Part shown: piece by piece, positions 1 to 10,380 of the stretch | Layout: each line of letters begins with the position of its first letter | How positions within the stretch are numbered: position 1 is the stretch's first letter | NCBI RefSeq assembly: GCF_023702635.1 | Contig: NZ_CP098455.1 | Coordinates: 806,001 to 870,000 of the forward strand | Source: Spongiibacter taiwanensis | GTDB taxonomy: Bacteria; Pseudomonadota; Gammaproteobacteria; Pseudomonadales; Spongiibacteraceae | DNA length: 64,000 bases | Reading direction: 5' to 3' | Notes under the pieces: model-generated | Database searches by the model: none | What the model was told of the DNA's origin: nothing | Seen by the model: only the letters and a program-made list of their open reading frames with translations | Program-made: the position numbers and the translations under genes

Positions 1-433
1 GCTGACTGGGGCCGTATATATCGGCGTCCAGTAAGCCTACCCGAGCACCCTCTGCGGCCAATGCCAGGGCCAGATTAACGGAGGTCGTCGATTTACCGAC
101 TCCGCCCTTGCCCGAGGCAACGGCAATAATGTTGCGCACATTTTCCATGTTCTGCAGGTTTTGCTGGGGAGCAAAGGCCGCTACCTGCCAGCTGACCTGA
201 ACCGATGCACCCGTCACACCCGGCAGCGCCCTCAACGCCTCGCTCAGGGCGTGTTGATAGTCCTGCTGCAGATTTTTGGCGGGAAACCCCAATACCACCG
301 ACACCGCAACTTGACCATCTTCTGCGCACACCACCTGGGCGATTTCGGCGACCCGGCCCAGGGGCTGGGAAACACCCGGCAAGGGCAGGGCCTCCAGACA
401 TTGACGGACCGCGATTTCCAGCTCAGCAGACAT
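1..433 (-). CDS. apbC: Mrp/ApbC-type iron-sulfur carrier ATPase (5' part only)
   Basis: Partial gene; the C-terminal two thirds lie before the window. The 144 visible residues hold an N-terminal DUF59-like domain (about 1-80, beginning MSAELEIAV) and then the start of a MinD/Mrp P-loop ATPase. The deviant Walker [10 protein letters not shown] is at about 108-116, followed by [11 protein letters not shown], typical of Mrp proteins. The family binds and transfers [4Fe-4S] clusters to apoproteins in the cytoplasm. The ATG at 433 gives the full DUF59 domain. It is divergent from metG, with 193 bp between the two starts; this mrp-metG pairing is common in gammaproteobacteria. High confidence in family. 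Confidence 0.93.
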   Translation of the reverse strand, partial: MSAELEIAVRQCLEALPLPGVSQPLGRVAEIAQVVCAEDGQVAVSVVLGFPAKNLQQDYQHALSEALRALPGVTGASVQVSWQVAAFAPQQNLQNMENVRNIIAVASGKGGVGKSTTSVNLALALAAEGARVGLLDADIYGPSQ

Positions 434-626
434 GGAGACTCCAATGGCAAACAAACCCGCGAGTATACGCGCCGATGCCGGGGCAAACAACGCGCAGACA
501 GGTGCAGGCCGCGGGCAAAAACGCTATAGTAGCGCGCCTCGAAAGTGGCGCAGCGCCTCGCTTGGCGGCACCCACGATATTGAATACTCGGCCCCTGATT
601 GATGGCCAAATCGCACAAGGAATCCC

Positions 627-2663
627 ATGACGCGCAAGATCCTCGTCACCAGCGCCCTGCCCTATGCCAATGGTCCACTGCACCTGGGTCATCTGTTGGA
701 ATCCATCCAGACGGACATCTGGGTACGCTTTCAGAATTTGCGCGGCAACGACTGCCTGTATTTCTGTGCCGATGACGCCCACGGCACCGCGATCATGCTC
801 ACCGCCGAGAAACTCGGCATTACCCCAGAAGAGCAAATCGCCCAGGTCAAGGCCCAGCACGAGCGGGATCTTGCCGGTTTCCTGATTCGCTTTGATAACT
901 ACTACTCCACTCACTCACCCGAGAACCGCGAGCTATCCGAGCTGATATACAAGCGTCTGGACGAAAACGGCCATATCGAGCGGCGGGACATCACCCAGCT
1001 GTTCGACCCCGAAAAGCAACTGTTTCTGGCCGACCGCTACATCAAGGGTACCTGCCCCAAGTGCAAGACCGAAGACCAATACGGCGACAATTGCGAGGCC
1101 TGCGGGGCCACCTACACCCCTGCCGAGCTGATCAACCCGCGGTCGGCTATCTCCGGGGCCACGCCGGTGGAAAAAGAATCCACCCACTACTTTTTTAAAC
1201 TCGGCGAGTTCGCCGACATGCTGCGCAGCTGGACTCGCAGCGACAGCCTCCAACCCCAGATTGCCAACAAGCTCAATGAATGGCTCGATGCGGGCCTGCA
1301 AAGCTGGGACATTTCCCGGGACGCGCCCTACTTTGGTTTTGAAATCCCCGGCGCGCCTGGCAAGTACTTTTATGTCTGGCTGGATGCCCCCATCGGCTAC
1401 ATGGCCAGCTGCGCCAATTGGTGCAGCCACAATGACCGCGACTTTGACGAATTCTGGAGCAAAGACTCCAGCGCCGAGGTATACCACTTCATCGGCAAAG
1501 ACATTATTAATTTTCACGGCCTGTTCTGGCCGGCCATGCTCGACAGCGCCGGCTTCCGCCAGCCCACGGCAATTTATTCCCACGGCTTTCTCACCGTGAA
1601 TGGCAAGAAGATGTCCAAATCCCGGGGCACCTTTATCAAAGCGGAGACTTACCTGAAGCACCTGCCCCCGGAGTATCTGCGCTACTACTTTGCCGCCAAA
1701 CTGTCTGGAGCGGTGGATGATATCGACCTCAACCTGGAAGATTTCACCAAGCGGGTAAATTCTGATCTGGTGGGCAAGCTGGTCAATATCGCCAGTCGCT
1801 CTGCCAAATTTGTCCAGAAAGGCAATGACGGGAATACCACCGGCTCCCTCGACAACCCCGAACTGTGGCAGCGCACCATTGGCCTCAGCGACACCATTGC
1901 CCAACTTTTTGAGGACCGGGAATACAGCAAAGCAGTGCGGGAAATTATGGCTCTAGCCGACGCCTGCAACGAATACTTTGACCAGCGCGAACCCTGGAAG
2001 CTGGCCAAGACCGAGGACGGCGCCATGGAAGCCGCCGCGGTGGCATCCCAGTGTCTCAACGTGTTCCGGGTGCTGGTGACGTACCTGTCCGCCGTGCTGC
2101 CTGAACTCAGCCAACAGGCCGCTGACTTCCTGAATTGTGATATCACCTGGCAGGGCGAGTTTTCCCCTCTGCTCAACCACCCCGTGAAGCCCTTCAAAGC
2201 CATGATGGCCCGGGTCGACCCCGACAAGGTCGCCGCCATGGTTGCCGACAGTGCCGACAGCACACCGGCCCCCACGGCCAGCCCCGACAAAGGCAAAACC
2301 AAAAAGCCGAGTCAGGACCCGGGAACCATCGCTGACACCATTGAGTTTCCGGATTTTGCCAAAGTCGATTTGCGGGTCGCCGAGATCATTGCCGCCGCCC
2401 CCGTCGAAGGCGCGGACAAACTGTTACAGTTGACCTTGAGCCTGGGCGAGCTGGGCACGCGCAACGTGTTTGCCGGGATCAAATCCGCGTACACGGCGGA
2501 GCAATTGGTGGGCAAACTCACCGTAATGGTCGCGAATCTGGCACCGCGAAAAATGCGTTTCGGCGTATCCGAGGGCATGGTGCTGGCCGCCGGGCCCGGC
2601 GGTAAAGACATTTGGATACTGAGCCCCGACAGCGGCGCCCAAGCGGGCATGAAAATTCAGTAG
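627..2663 (+). CDS. metG: Methionine-tRNA ligase (MetG), long form with C-terminal tRNA-binding domain
   Basis: Cytoplasmic class I aminoacyl-tRNA synthetase charging tRNA-Met. The 678 residues include the HIGH-like motif HLGH near residue 18, a zinc-knuckle insert with CPKC and CEAC (about 143-160), and KMSKS at about 328-332. The C-terminal EMAP/Trbp111-like domain from about residue 568 ([12 protein letters not shown]) mediates dimerisation and tRNA binding in the long MetG1 class. A charged Ala/Pro/Lys linker (about 540-565) joins catalytic and C-terminal parts. Length and domain order match E. coli MetG (about 677 residues). The ATG at 627 gives the canonical N-terminus [15 protein letters not shown]. 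Confidence 0.97.
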   Translation: MTRKILVTSALPYANGPLHLGHLLESIQTDIWVRFQNLRGNDCLYFCADDAHGTAIMLTAEKLGITPEEQIAQVKAQHERDLAGFLIRFDNYYSTHSPENRELSELIYKRLDENGHIERRDITQLFDPEKQLFLADRYIKGTCPKCKTEDQYGDNCEACGATYTPAELINPRSAISGATPVEKESTHYFFKLGEFADMLRSWTRSDSLQPQIANKLNEWLDAGLQSWDISRDAPYFGFEIPGAPGKYFYVWLDAPIGYMASCANWCSHNDRDFDEFWSKDSSAEVYHFIGKDIINFHGLFWPAMLDSAGFRQPTAIYSHGFLTVNGKKMSKSRGTFIKAETYLKHLPPEYLRYYFAAKLSGAVDDIDLNLEDFTKRVNSDLVGKLVNIASRSAKFVQKGNDGNTTGSLDNPELWQRTIGLSDTIAQLFEDREYSKAVREIMALADACNEYFDQREPWKLAKTEDGAMEAAAVASQCLNVFRVLVTYLSAVLPELSQQAADFLNCDITWQGEFSPLLNHPVKPFKAMMARVDPDKVAAMVADSADSTPAPTASPDKGKTKKPSQDPGTIADTIEFPDFAKVDLRVAEIIAAAPVEGADKLLQLTLSLGELGTRNVFAGIKSAYTAEQLVGKLTVMVANLAPRKMRFGVSEGMVLAAGPGGKDIWILSPDSGAQAGMKIQ

Positions 2664-2836
2664 TCAGATCATCTCAGGCTGTTATCGGCTCTACCGATAA
2701 AGCTTTGTTGATTAAGCTGTTTTTATTTATTCGGCCGGTGCCCATAAAATAGGCGCCGCGCGGATTATCCGCGCTCGCACTTCGCCTTGGGACCGAGGGG
2801 GTACCGGGGCGGTTGGCGACAGGGGGAGACTAAAAG
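2664..2836 (+). other. metG-rsxA intergenic region with two short hairpins
   Basis: 173 bp between metG and rsxA. It holds a hairpin TTATCGG-CTCTA-CCGATAA at 2682-2700 and a GC-rich palindrome GCGCGGAT/ATCCGCGC at 2758-2774. Neither is followed by a convincing T-run, so I do not call a terminator. A strong purine-rich ribosome-binding site (AGGGGGAG, 2821-2828) precedes the GTG start of rsxA. Confidence 0.4.
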
Positions 2837-3415
2837 GTGTTAGCCGACTATTCCATTTTGCTAATCAGCGCCATTTTGGTGAACAACTTCGTGTTGGTCC
2901 AGTTCTTGGGGCTGTGTCCTTTTATGGGCGTATCGAGCAAGCTGGAAACGGCCATCGGCATGTCCAGCGCGACCACCTTCGTACTCACCCTCGCGTCCAT
3001 CTGCAGCTGGATTACTTACGAGTGGCTACTGGTACCGCTGGGCCTGGAGTATCTGCGCACCATCAGCTTTATTTTGGTAATCGCCGTGGTGGTCCAATTT
3101 ACTGAGATGGTAGTGCGTAAGACCAGCCCGCTACTCTACAAGGTGCTGGGCGTCTTCCTGCCCTTGATTACCACCAACTGCGCCGTGCTGGGTGTGGCAT
3201 TGCTCAACATCAACAAAGATCACAGCTTTGCCGAAGCCGCCCTCTATGGCTTTGGCGCTGCCGCTGGCTTCTCTTTAGTGCTGGTGCTGTTTGCCGCCAT
3301 GCGGGAGCGCTTAAATGTGGCCGACGTGCCCACCCCCTTCAAAGGCGCTGCCATCGGTATGATCACCGCCGGCTTAATGTCGCTGGCCTTTATGGGCTTT
3401 GCCGGATTGGTGTAA
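2837..3415 (+). CDS. rsxA: Electron transport complex subunit RsxA/RnfA
   Basis: Integral inner-membrane subunit of the Rnf/Rsx complex, 192 residues with about six membrane helices. The family has short conserved stretches seen here: [22 protein letters not shown] near the N-terminus (residues about 15-36) and [12 protein letters not shown] in the middle (about 108-119); the Cys residues near these motifs are implicated in an intramembrane iron-sulfur centre. RsxA and RsxE are homologous to NqrE and NqrD. Start is GTG, supported by AGGGGGAG eight bases upstream. First gene of the rsxABCDGE operon; rsxB follows after 4 bp. Confidence 0.95.
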   Translation: MLADYSILLISAILVNNFVLVQFLGLCPFMGVSSKLETAIGMSSATTFVLTLASICSWITYEWLLVPLGLEYLRTISFILVIAVVVQFTEMVVRKTSPLLYKVLGVFLPLITTNCAVLGVALLNINKDHSFAEAALYGFGAAAGFSLVLVLFAAMRERLNVADVPTPFKGAAIGMITAGLMSLAFMGFAGLV

Positions 3416-3419
3416 CGCG

Positions 3420-4028
3420 ATGCTGGAATTGATTGCCCAACAACCCCTGATTGCCTCGCTTATTGCCTTGGTCAGCATGGGCCTGATTTTTGGCGCACTG
3501 CTTGGTTACGCCTCGGTCAAATTCAAAACCGAGGGCGACCCGATTGCCGATCAGGTCGAGGAACTGCTGCCGCAAACCCAATGTGGCCAATGCGGTTATC
3601 CCGGCTGCCGGCCCTACGCCGAAGCCATTGCCGGGGGCGATGACATCAACAAGTGCCCCCCCGGCGGCGAAGCCACAATTGCCGCCCTGGCCGACTTGCT
3701 TGGGGTAGAAGCCAAGCCCCTGGACGCCGCCGAAGAATCCGTGCCCTCGGTGGCCTATATCCGCGAAGAAGAATGTATCGGCTGCACCAAATGCATCCAG
3801 GCCTGCCCGGTAGATGCCATCCTTGGCGCGGCCAAGCACATGCACACGGTCATCGCCAGCGAGTGCACCGGCTGCGACCTTTGCGTTGAACCCTGCCCTG
3901 TCGACTGCATAGAAATGCGCCCCATCGAAACCACCCTGCAGAGCTGGCATTGGCAAAAGCCGCCTGCCGCTGAAGATGTGATCGCCTCTGATCGTCACCC
4001 GAATCCAAGCGTGGGGGCCGGGGCATGA
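3420..4028 (+). CDS. rsxB: Electron transport complex ferredoxin-like subunit RsxB/RnfB
   Basis: Membrane-anchored iron-sulfur protein that is the ferredoxin/electron entry side of the complex. One N-terminal membrane helix (about 8-31) is followed by a four-cysteine [4Fe-4S] domain (Cys55, Cys58, Cys63, Cys79; CGQCGYPGC). Two bacterial ferredoxin motifs follow, centred on Cys119-Cys129 ([12 protein letters not shown]) and Cys149-Cys159 ([12 protein letters not shown]). I chose ATG 3420, giving [10 protein letters not shown] and 202 residues, because an upstream start at 3399 would overlap rsxA and prepend a non-family stretch. The end overlaps rsxC by 4 bp, indicating translational coupling. 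Confidence 0.94.
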   Translation: MLELIAQQPLIASLIALVSMGLIFGALLGYASVKFKTEGDPIADQVEELLPQTQCGQCGYPGCRPYAEAIAGGDDINKCPPGGEATIAALADLLGVEAKPLDAAEESVPSVAYIREEECIGCTKCIQACPVDAILGAAKHMHTVIASECTGCDLCVEPCPVDCIEMRPIETTLQSWHWQKPPAAEDVIASDRHPNPSVGAGA

Positions 4029-6385
4029 GAAAAATCTGGGATATCCACGGCGGCATTCACCCGCCGGAAAACAAACACCAGTCCATGCAAGGGCCGATTC
4101 GCCAGGCCGGCATTCCGCCACAACTGGTGCTGCCACTGGCGCAACATATCGGCGCCCCGGCCAACCCGGTAGTCGCGGTTGGGCAGCGTGTACTCAAGGG
4201 TCAGATGATTGCCGAAGCCAAGGGCTTTGTCAGCGCACCGGTCCACGCCCCCACCTCCGGGGTGGTCGTCGCCATTGAATCCCGGCTGATTCCTCACCCC
4301 TCCGGGATGAGCGCCCCCTGCATTGTCATTGACACTGACGGTCGCGATGAGTGGATTGGTCGCAGCGGGGTGGATGACTTCCGCAGTCTGGAGCGGAGCA
4401 AACTCCTCGAACGAATTCGCGCCGCCGGCATTGCTGGCATGGGCGGGGCGGGCTTCCCGTCTGCCGTCAAACTCGGCAAACGCGATGGCAAGCCCATCGA
4501 GACATTGATTCTCAACGGCACCGAGTGCGAGCCCTATATCACCGCCGACGATGCCCTGATGCGCGAGCGCGCAGATCAAATCATCGCCGGCGCCGAAATT
4601 CTGCGCTATTTGGTGGAGCCAACCAAAGAAACCCTGATTGGTGTCGAAGACAACAAACCCGAAGGGATCGCCGCCCTGCAAAAGGCCGCAGCCGGCACCG
4701 GCATTGAGATTGTCGTCTTCCCCACAAAATACCCGTCGGGCGGCGAAAAACAGCTGATCGAAATTCTCACTGGCAAAGAGGTGCCCAACGGCGGCCTGCC
4801 CGCAGACATCGGCATTGTCTGCCAGAACGTCGGCACCGCGGTGGCCATCCACAAAGCGATTCATTTTGGCGAGCCGCTGATTTCACGCATTACCACCGTG
4901 ACCGGCGACGCCTGCCAACAACCCGGCAATTTCGAAACCCTGCTTGGCACGCCGGTACAATTTCTGCTCGAGCTCAGCGGCTTCGACCAGAGCAAGTGCA
5001 TCCGCTTAATTATGGGCGGCCCGATGATGGGCTATACCCTCAACGATACCGCCGTCCCTGTGGTAAAAACCGCCAACTGCGTGCTGGCCCCCACCGCCCG
5101 GGAATTGCCGCCGCCACCGCCGGCACAGGCGTGCATCCGCTGCGGCATGTGCAGCGAAGCCTGCCCGGTTTCCCTGTTGCCCCAGCAAATGTACTGGTTT
5201 GCCCGGGCCCAGGAGCACGACAAGCTGGAGGCGCACAATCTGTTCGACTGCATTGAGTGCGGCGCTTGCTCCTATGTTTGCCCCAGCAGCATTCCCCTGG
5301 TGCAGTACTACCGAGCAGCCAAAGGTGAAATTCGCCAAGCCCAGCAAGACAAAATCAAAGCCGAGCGCAGTAAAGAGCGCTTTGAAGCCCGTCAGGCGCG
5401 GCTCGAAAAAGAAGAGGCGGAAAAAGAAGCCCGCCGCAAAGCGCGCCTTGAGGCCGCCAAACAGAAAAGTGCTGCCAGCAGTGAGGTGGACCCCATTCAA
5501 GCGGCCATCGAGCGCAGTAAGGCCAAAAAGGCTGACGCCCAGACAACCAGCCAGGACCCGGCTCAAGCCGCCATTGCCAGAGCCCAGGCCGCACGCTCTG
5601 GATCAACCCCGACAGAAAGCCCGGCAGAGAAAACGGCCCGACTGGAAAAACAAATTGCCAGCGCAGAAAAGCGCCTGAGTGCAGCACAAGAGAAACACCA
5701 ACAGGCCCTGACCCAGGGCGATGCCAACGCCGACGCCTTTGCCAAAGCGGTGAGTAATACCGAGCAGAAACTCGAGAGCGCCCGCCAAGAACTGGCCGCC
5801 CATCAAGCCCAGAGCGCACCACCCTCGCCACCACCCACGGCTGAAGCAGACCCCGCAGCGGCAGCCATTGCCCGAGCCCAGGCCAAGCGCGCCGGTGGTG
5901 AAGTCGAAGAGACGAACGAGCAGAAAACAGCGCGCCTGCAGCAAGCCGTTGCCGCCAGCGAGAAAAAGCTCCTGGCCGCCCAGGAAAAACTGGATCAGGC
6001 CCGCAGCACGGGCGACAGCAAGGTCGCGGCCTTTGAAACCGCCGTCGACAAACTCAGCGCCAAGCTGGCCGAAACCAAGCAGGCACTCAGCGAGCTGGAA
6101 GGCGAGGCGCCGGCGACCACAGAGCCATCGACCGACGATGATCCGGCCCAAGCCGCCATCAAGCGCGCCCAGGCCGCCAGAGAAGCGGCCGCGTCAATGA
6201 CTGATGCCGACAAGCTCAAAGCCAATGTCGCCTCCCTGGAAAAGCGATTGGCCAAAACCCGTGAAAAGCTCAGTGCGGCAAAGGAAAACGGCGATGACAC
6301 TGCCGATTTGCTGGCCGACACCGTGGCCAAGCTCGAAGACAAATTAGCCCAGGCCCAGCAGCAGCTGGCCGAGCACAGCGCGTAA
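4025..6385 (+). CDS. rsxC: Electron transport complex subunit RsxC/RnfC with long repeat-bearing C-terminal tail
   Basis: 786 residues. The N-terminal ~360 residues are the RnfC barrel plus NADH-dehydrogenase 51-kDa-like FMN/NADH domain ([30 protein letters not shown]). Two CxxCxxCxxxCP ferredoxin motifs at about 369-425 ([24 protein letters not shown]) bind two [4Fe-4S] clusters. From about residue 440 the chain is low-complexity, Ala/Lys/Glu-rich and coiled-coil-like. It carries four DPxxAAIxRxxA units ([48 protein letters not shown]) alternating with about 60-residue helical spacers. Such tails occur in gammaproteobacterial RsxC, where those of some enterics are long. The role of the tail is not evident from sequence. 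Confidence 0.95.
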   Translation: MRKIWDIHGGIHPPENKHQSMQGPIRQAGIPPQLVLPLAQHIGAPANPVVAVGQRVLKGQMIAEAKGFVSAPVHAPTSGVVVAIESRLIPHPSGMSAPCIVIDTDGRDEWIGRSGVDDFRSLERSKLLERIRAAGIAGMGGAGFPSAVKLGKRDGKPIETLILNGTECEPYITADDALMRERADQIIAGAEILRYLVEPTKETLIGVEDNKPEGIAALQKAAAGTGIEIVVFPTKYPSGGEKQLIEILTGKEVPNGGLPADIGIVCQNVGTAVAIHKAIHFGEPLISRITTVTGDACQQPGNFETLLGTPVQFLLELSGFDQSKCIRLIMGGPMMGYTLNDTAVPVVKTANCVLAPTARELPPPPPAQACIRCGMCSEACPVSLLPQQMYWFARAQEHDKLEAHNLFDCIECGACSYVCPSSIPLVQYYRAAKGEIRQAQQDKIKAERSKERFEARQARLEKEEAEKEARRKARLEAAKQKSAASSEVDPIQAAIERSKAKKADAQTTSQDPAQAAIARAQAARSGSTPTESPAEKTARLEKQIASAEKRLSAAQEKHQQALTQGDANADAFAKAVSNTEQKLESARQELAAHQAQSAPPSPPPTAEADPAAAAIARAQAKRAGGEVEETNEQKTARLQQAVAASEKKLLAAQEKLDQARSTGDSKVAAFETAVDKLSAKLAETKQALSELEGEAPATTEPSTDDDPAQAAIKRAQAAREAAASMTDADKLKANVASLEKRLAKTREKLSAAKENGDDTADLLADTVAKLEDKLAQAQQQLAEHSA

Positions 6386-6398
6386 GGGGCACTCTGAT

Positions 6399-7433
6399 AT
6401 GGCATTTATGAAGATCAGCTCCCCCCACGCCCACGGCCCCATGACCACCGCCAAAGTCATGCGTCTGGTGCTGCTGGCAACGGTACCGGGGCTGCTGACA
6501 CTCACCTGGTTCTTTGGTTTTGGCACGCTGATCAATGTGCTCTGGGCAAGCCTGAGTGCGCTGATGTTTGAAGCGCTGGCCCTGAAACTGCGCGGTCGCC
6601 CGATCCGCTTTTATTTGAACGATGCCAGCGCCCTGGTTACCGCCTTCCTGCTCGGTATCGCGCTGCCGCCGGCGGCACCGCTATGGCTGATCATTGTCGG
6701 TTGCGGCTTTGCCATTCTCATCGCCAAACACCTCTACGGCGGCATGGGTTACAACCCCTTCAACCCGGCGATGGCGGCCTATGTTTTTCTGCTGATTTCG
6801 TTCCCAGTGGCAATGACCACCTGGCTGGCACCCAAAGGCGTAACCACAGACTGGCTGGGCCCCATCGACGCCCTGCTTATGAGCCTTGGCCAGCTATCCG
6901 CCGTCGACGGCCTCACCGCCGCCACACCGCTGGACGTGCTCAAACAGAACAACAGCCTGGAACTCAGCGAGCTATGGGCCCAGTCACCACAAATGGGACA
7001 GTTCGCCGGAATTGGCTGGGAGGCCGCTAACGTCGCCTTTTTGCTCGGCGGTATTTACTTGCTCTACCGACGGGTATTCACATGGCACGCGCCGCTGTCC
7101 ATGTTGGCGGCCCTCTTCCTGATGTCAGCCCTGTTTTACGACGGCGGTAGCTCCGCATCGGGTGGATCGCCACTGTTCCAGCTGCTGAGCGGCGCCACCA
7201 TGTTCGGCGCCTTCTTCATCATCACTGACCCTGTCACCTCGGCAGTTTCCAATCGCGGCCGGGTGATTTACGGCGCATTGATCGGCGTACTGGTCTACCT
7301 CATCCGGCACTGGGGAAATTATCCCGACGCGGTGGCTTTTGCCGTGCTGCTAATGAATTTTGCTGCACCGTTTATTGACCACTACACCCAGCCGCGCACC
7401 TACGGTCACCAACCCAAGGGAGGACCGGGCTGA
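6399..7433 (+). CDS. rsxD: Electron transport complex subunit RsxD/RnfD
   Basis: Inner-membrane subunit, 344 residues with about ten hydrophobic helices. It is homologous to NqrB and carries a covalently bound FMN in the family. The conserved block around SGATMFGAFFIITDPVTSAV (nt about 7188-7248) contains the SGAT segment whose Thr is the flavin attachment site in homologues. GGMGYNPFNPAMAAYVFLL, near residues 115-133, is another RnfD signature. ATG 6399 is 13 bp after rsxC; the stop overlaps the rsxG start by one base. Confidence 0.94.
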   Translation: MAFMKISSPHAHGPMTTAKVMRLVLLATVPGLLTLTWFFGFGTLINVLWASLSALMFEALALKLRGRPIRFYLNDASALVTAFLLGIALPPAAPLWLIIVGCGFAILIAKHLYGGMGYNPFNPAMAAYVFLLISFPVAMTTWLAPKGVTTDWLGPIDALLMSLGQLSAVDGLTAATPLDVLKQNNSLELSELWAQSPQMGQFAGIGWEAANVAFLLGGIYLLYRRVFTWHAPLSMLAALFLMSALFYDGGSSASGGSPLFQLLSGATMFGAFFIITDPVTSAVSNRGRVIYGALIGVLVYLIRHWGNYPDAVAFAVLLMNFAAPFIDHYTQPRTYGHQPKGGPG

Positions 7434-8125
7434 TGCTGGGGCAATCGATTACCAAGAATGGCGTCTTGTTGGGGCTGTTTGCCGTGGTCACCACCGCAGT
7501 GATTGCCTCCACCTATCTGGGCACCAGGGACAGTATTCGCGACAATATTCGCCAGGCTGAGGCGAAGGCCCTGCTGGAAATTATTCCGGCAAACCGCCAT
7601 GACAATGACATGCTCGATGATGCCTACCCCATTGACGACGAGTCGCTGCTCGGCCTGCGTGAGACGAAGCAGTATTATCTGGCCCGCCAGCAAGGCCAAG
7701 CTGTGGCCGTCATTTTGCCCGCCACCGCCCGGGATGGTTATACCGGCGATATCGATCTTATCGTTGGCATCAACGCCGACGGCAGCATCGCTGGGGTGAG
7801 GGTGCTGTCCCACCGGGAAACTCCTGGCCTGGGCGACCAGGTAGACTACAAGAAAAGCCGCTGGGTCGACGGATTTATCGGCAAGTCACTGGCGCAGCCC
7901 GAGCCGGCCCGCTGGACAGTGAAAAAAGATGGCGGCGTGTTTGACCAATTTACCGGCGCGACCATTACCCCCAGAGCCGTAACCGCGGCGGTTCGCCGCA
8001 GCCTGGAGTACTTCAGCGCCCACCGGGATGCACTGCTGCACCCTAGCAGCGAGGCCGCACACCCAGCGGCAGCGGGCCAGCAGAGTGATAACTCAGAGAT
8101 TCTCTTACAAGAGGCAGCGCCATGA
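7433..8125 (+). CDS. rsxG: Electron transport complex subunit RsxG/RnfG (FMN-binding)
   Basis: 230 residues: an N-terminal membrane anchor (about 9-28) and a periplasmic FMN-binding domain. The family attaches FMN through a phosphoester to the last Thr of an [S/T]GAT motif. Here it is [10 protein letters not shown], with the acceptor inferred as about Thr177. Also typical is [16 protein letters not shown] (about 122-137). In the complex it passes electrons across the membrane side facing the periplasm. It overlaps rsxE by 4 bp. Confidence 0.94.
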   Translation: MLGQSITKNGVLLGLFAVVTTAVIASTYLGTRDSIRDNIRQAEAKALLEIIPANRHDNDMLDDAYPIDDESLLGLRETKQYYLARQQGQAVAVILPATARDGYTGDIDLIVGINADGSIAGVRVLSHRETPGLGDQVDYKKSRWVDGFIGKSLAQPEPARWTVKKDGGVFDQFTGATITPRAVTAAVRRSLEYFSAHRDALLHPSSEAAHPAAAGQQSDNSEILLQEAAP

Positions 8126-8835
8126 GCGACGTGAGCTACCGGGAAATTTCTCTCAACGGCCTGTGGAAAAACAACCCCGCCATTGTTCAGCTGCTGGGCC
8201 TGTGCCCCCTGCTGGCGGTAACCGGTTCTGTCATCAATGCCCTTGGCATGGGACTGGCCACCCTGATGGTGCTGGTGATTTCCAACAGCTGCGTATCAAT
8301 GATCCGCCACTTTGCCAGCGACGCCATCCGCCTGCCCGCCTTTGTGATGATTATTGCCGCAGCGGTCACCTGCATCGAACTATTGATGCAGGCTTTTGCC
8401 TACGAGCTGTTCACCATCCTCGGCATCTTTCTGCCGCTGATTACCACCAACTGCGCCATCCTCGGCCGGGCCGATGCCTTCGCCTGCAAAAACAGATTGC
8501 TGCCCGCCGCCGTTGACGGCCTGGTGATGGGACTTGGCTTTGCCGCGGTGCTGGTGGTGCTGGGCGCCATGCGCGAAATCGTCGGCACCGGCGCCATCTT
8601 TGCCAATATGGACCTGCTCTTTGGTGAGGGCGCCAAACATTGGAAAATCGTGCTGGTGGAAGATTACACCTCGGTATTGGTCGCCGTTTTACCCCCCGGC
8701 GCCTTTATTTTTACCGGCTTGATCATTGCCCTGAAAAATATCATCGACGCGCAAATCGCTAAGCGACAGGCCGCCGCCAGCGCGCCCCAGACCAAAGAAA
8801 GCCGCCGGGTTCGGGTCACAGGCAACGTCAGCTGA
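8122..8835 (+). CDS. rsxE: Electron transport complex subunit RsxE/RnfE
   Basis: Inner-membrane subunit paralogous to RsxA, 237 residues and about six helices. Family segments seen: [18 protein letters not shown] near the N-terminus and [14 protein letters not shown] around residue 105. It ends the rsxABCDGE operon. In E. coli rsxE is followed by nth; here no nth is present and a thiolase gene follows after about 100 bp. Whether the complex works as a ferredoxin:NAD oxidoreductase with ion pumping (Rnf) or as the SoxR-reducing system (Rsx) cannot be read from the sequence; no soxR is visible. Confidence 0.94.
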   Translation: MSDVSYREISLNGLWKNNPAIVQLLGLCPLLAVTGSVINALGMGLATLMVLVISNSCVSMIRHFASDAIRLPAFVMIIAAAVTCIELLMQAFAYELFTILGIFLPLITTNCAILGRADAFACKNRLLPAAVDGLVMGLGFAAVLVVLGAMREIVGTGAIFANMDLLFGEGAKHWKIVLVEDYTSVLVAVLPPGAFIFTGLIIALKNIIDAQIAKRQAAASAPQTKESRRVRVTGNVS

Positions 8836-8933
8836 CCCGGCAATTTGCCCCCGCAGGCATATTTGCCATATCCTGTTCGCCACCATATAATTAGCTTGGT
8901 TACCAATTACCCCCAATGTGGAGAGCACCAGCA

Positions 8934-10118
8934 ATGAACCAGGTCGTAATCGTCGACAATATTAGAACGGGACTTGCCAAATCCTTCCGTGGCACCTTCA
9001 ACCTGACCCGGGCTGACGACCTTGTTGCCCACTGCATTGATGCGCTGCTGGCGCGCAACCCCAACTTTGATCCCGCCCTGGTTGACGACGTTGTTGTCGG
9101 CGCGGCCCGCCAGACTGGCGAGCAATCAGCCAACATTGCCCGCTACGCCGTAGCCCTGTCCAAACTGCCGATCAGCGCATCCGGTCTGACCATCAGCCGC
9201 GCCTGTTCTTCCGGCCTCAATGCCATCGCCATTGCCGCCCAGCATATCGCCAGTGGTGCCGGTGACATTTGCATCGCCGGGGGTGTTGAGTCCATCACCG
9301 GTCTGGAGCGCGGCAAGTCCGAGTTTGAAGAAAACCCCCGCCTGGTCAATGAACTGCCCCAGTTCCTGATGCCCATGGGCCTCACCGCTGAAATCGTCGC
9401 CGAGCGCTACAATGTGAGCCGTGAGCAGCAGGACGAATACGCGCTGCAAAGCCAGCAACGCTACGCCGCTGCCGCCGAGGCTGGCCTGATTGCCGACGAA
9501 ATCGCGCCGATGACCGTGAACTGGCTCAAGGAAGACAAGAAGGCCGGCACCAAAGAAATTCTGGAAGGCACCGTCAGCAAAGACGAGTGCAACCGGCCAC
9601 AAACGACTCTCGAAGGCCTGGCTGGCCTGAAGCCCGTGTTCAATGAGGAAACCGGCACCATCACCGCCGGCAATGCCTCCCAGCTTTCCGATGGCGCCTC
9701 AATGACCCTGTTGATGTCTGAGAAAAAAGCCATCGAGCTGGGCCTGACACCAAAAGCCTACTTCCGCGGTTTCACCGTGGCCGGCTGCGAGCCCGATGAA
9801 ATGGGTATCGGACCCGTGTTCGCCATTCCCAAGCTGTTGAAGATGAACGGCCTGACCATGGCAGATATCGACCTGGTTGAGCTGAACGAAGCCTTTGCCT
9901 CCCAGTGCCTGTACTGCCGCGATGCCCTGGAAATCGACAACGACATCTACAACGTGAACGGCGGCGCCATTGCCATCGGTCACCCCTACGGCATGACCGG
10001 CTCTCGCATGACGGGTGTGGTGATCCGCGAGCTGCAGCGCCGGAACAAAAAGTACGGCATCGTGTCTATGTGTGTCGGTAAAGGCATGGGCGCTGCCGGT
10101 CTGTTCGAGGCCTGCTAA
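8934..10118 (+). CDS. Acetyl-CoA C-acyltransferase (thiolase II family)
   Basis: Cytoplasmic thiolase of 394 residues catalysing thiolytic cleavage of 3-ketoacyl-CoA, or the reverse condensation. The catalytic nucleophile is Cys91 in ISRACSSG. The GHP block [18 protein letters not shown] is at about 341-358, and the second catalytic Cys is in [11 protein letters not shown] near residue 381. The C-terminal CVGKGMG and single-gene context resemble beta-oxidation-type (FadA/FadI-like) thiolases more than biosynthetic AtoB, but substrate range is not determinable. I chose ATG 8934, preceded by GGAGAG at 8920-8925, over an upstream start at 8916. A rho-independent terminator follows. Confidence 0.92.
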   Translation: MNQVVIVDNIRTGLAKSFRGTFNLTRADDLVAHCIDALLARNPNFDPALVDDVVVGAARQTGEQSANIARYAVALSKLPISASGLTISRACSSGLNAIAIAAQHIASGAGDICIAGGVESITGLERGKSEFEENPRLVNELPQFLMPMGLTAEIVAERYNVSREQQDEYALQSQQRYAAAAEAGLIADEIAPMTVNWLKEDKKAGTKEILEGTVSKDECNRPQTTLEGLAGLKPVFNEETGTITAGNASQLSDGASMTLLMSEKKAIELGLTPKAYFRGFTVAGCEPDEMGIGPVFAIPKLLKMNGLTMADIDLVELNEAFASQCLYCRDALEIDNDIYNVNGGAIAIGHPYGMTGSRMTGVVIRELQRRNKKYGIVSMCVGKGMGAAGLFEAC

Positions 10119-10156
10119 GCCCAAACCAAAATTACAAAGCCACCGTCCCAAACGGA

Positions 10157-10189
10157 AAAGCCCTGACCTTGCGGTCAGGGCTTTTTTTC
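10157..10189 (+). terminator. Rho-independent terminator of the thiolase gene
   Basis: Stem AGCCCTGACC / GGTCAGGGCT with loop TTGC, followed by a run of seven or eight T. It sits 39 bp after the thiolase stop. Confidence 0.88.
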
Positions 10190-10290
10190 TACCCGTTGAT
10201 ACAACCTGCAAGCCCCTATGGTTATGCTGTCTGTAGAGAAACTAAGCCGGTAGTTTATGCCGGTTGTCACTGTCCAAAAAGCCACTGCCC

Positions 10291-10321
10291 GAAAAAAAGG
10301 TGGCCCCTTGGCCACCTTTTT
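10291..10321 (-). terminator. Rho-independent terminator of the endopeptidase gene (possibly bidirectional)
   Basis: Hairpin AAGGTGGCC-CCTT-GGCCACCTT flanked by A-run and T-run, so it can act on both strands. It lies between the convergent thiolase (+) and PBP7-like gene (-), about 60 bp past the latter's stop. Confidence 0.8.
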
Positions 10322-10380
10322 ACATTTGTTCGCTTTCGCCGGCGAGTCGCCCGCTGGGCACTAGCCCGGTTGAACATCCC

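Noticed and set aside
933-1904. 323-residue open frame antisense to metG
   Set aside because: Lies wholly inside metG on the opposite strand; Gly/Ala/Val-rich composition is a typical shadow of a GC-rich gene.
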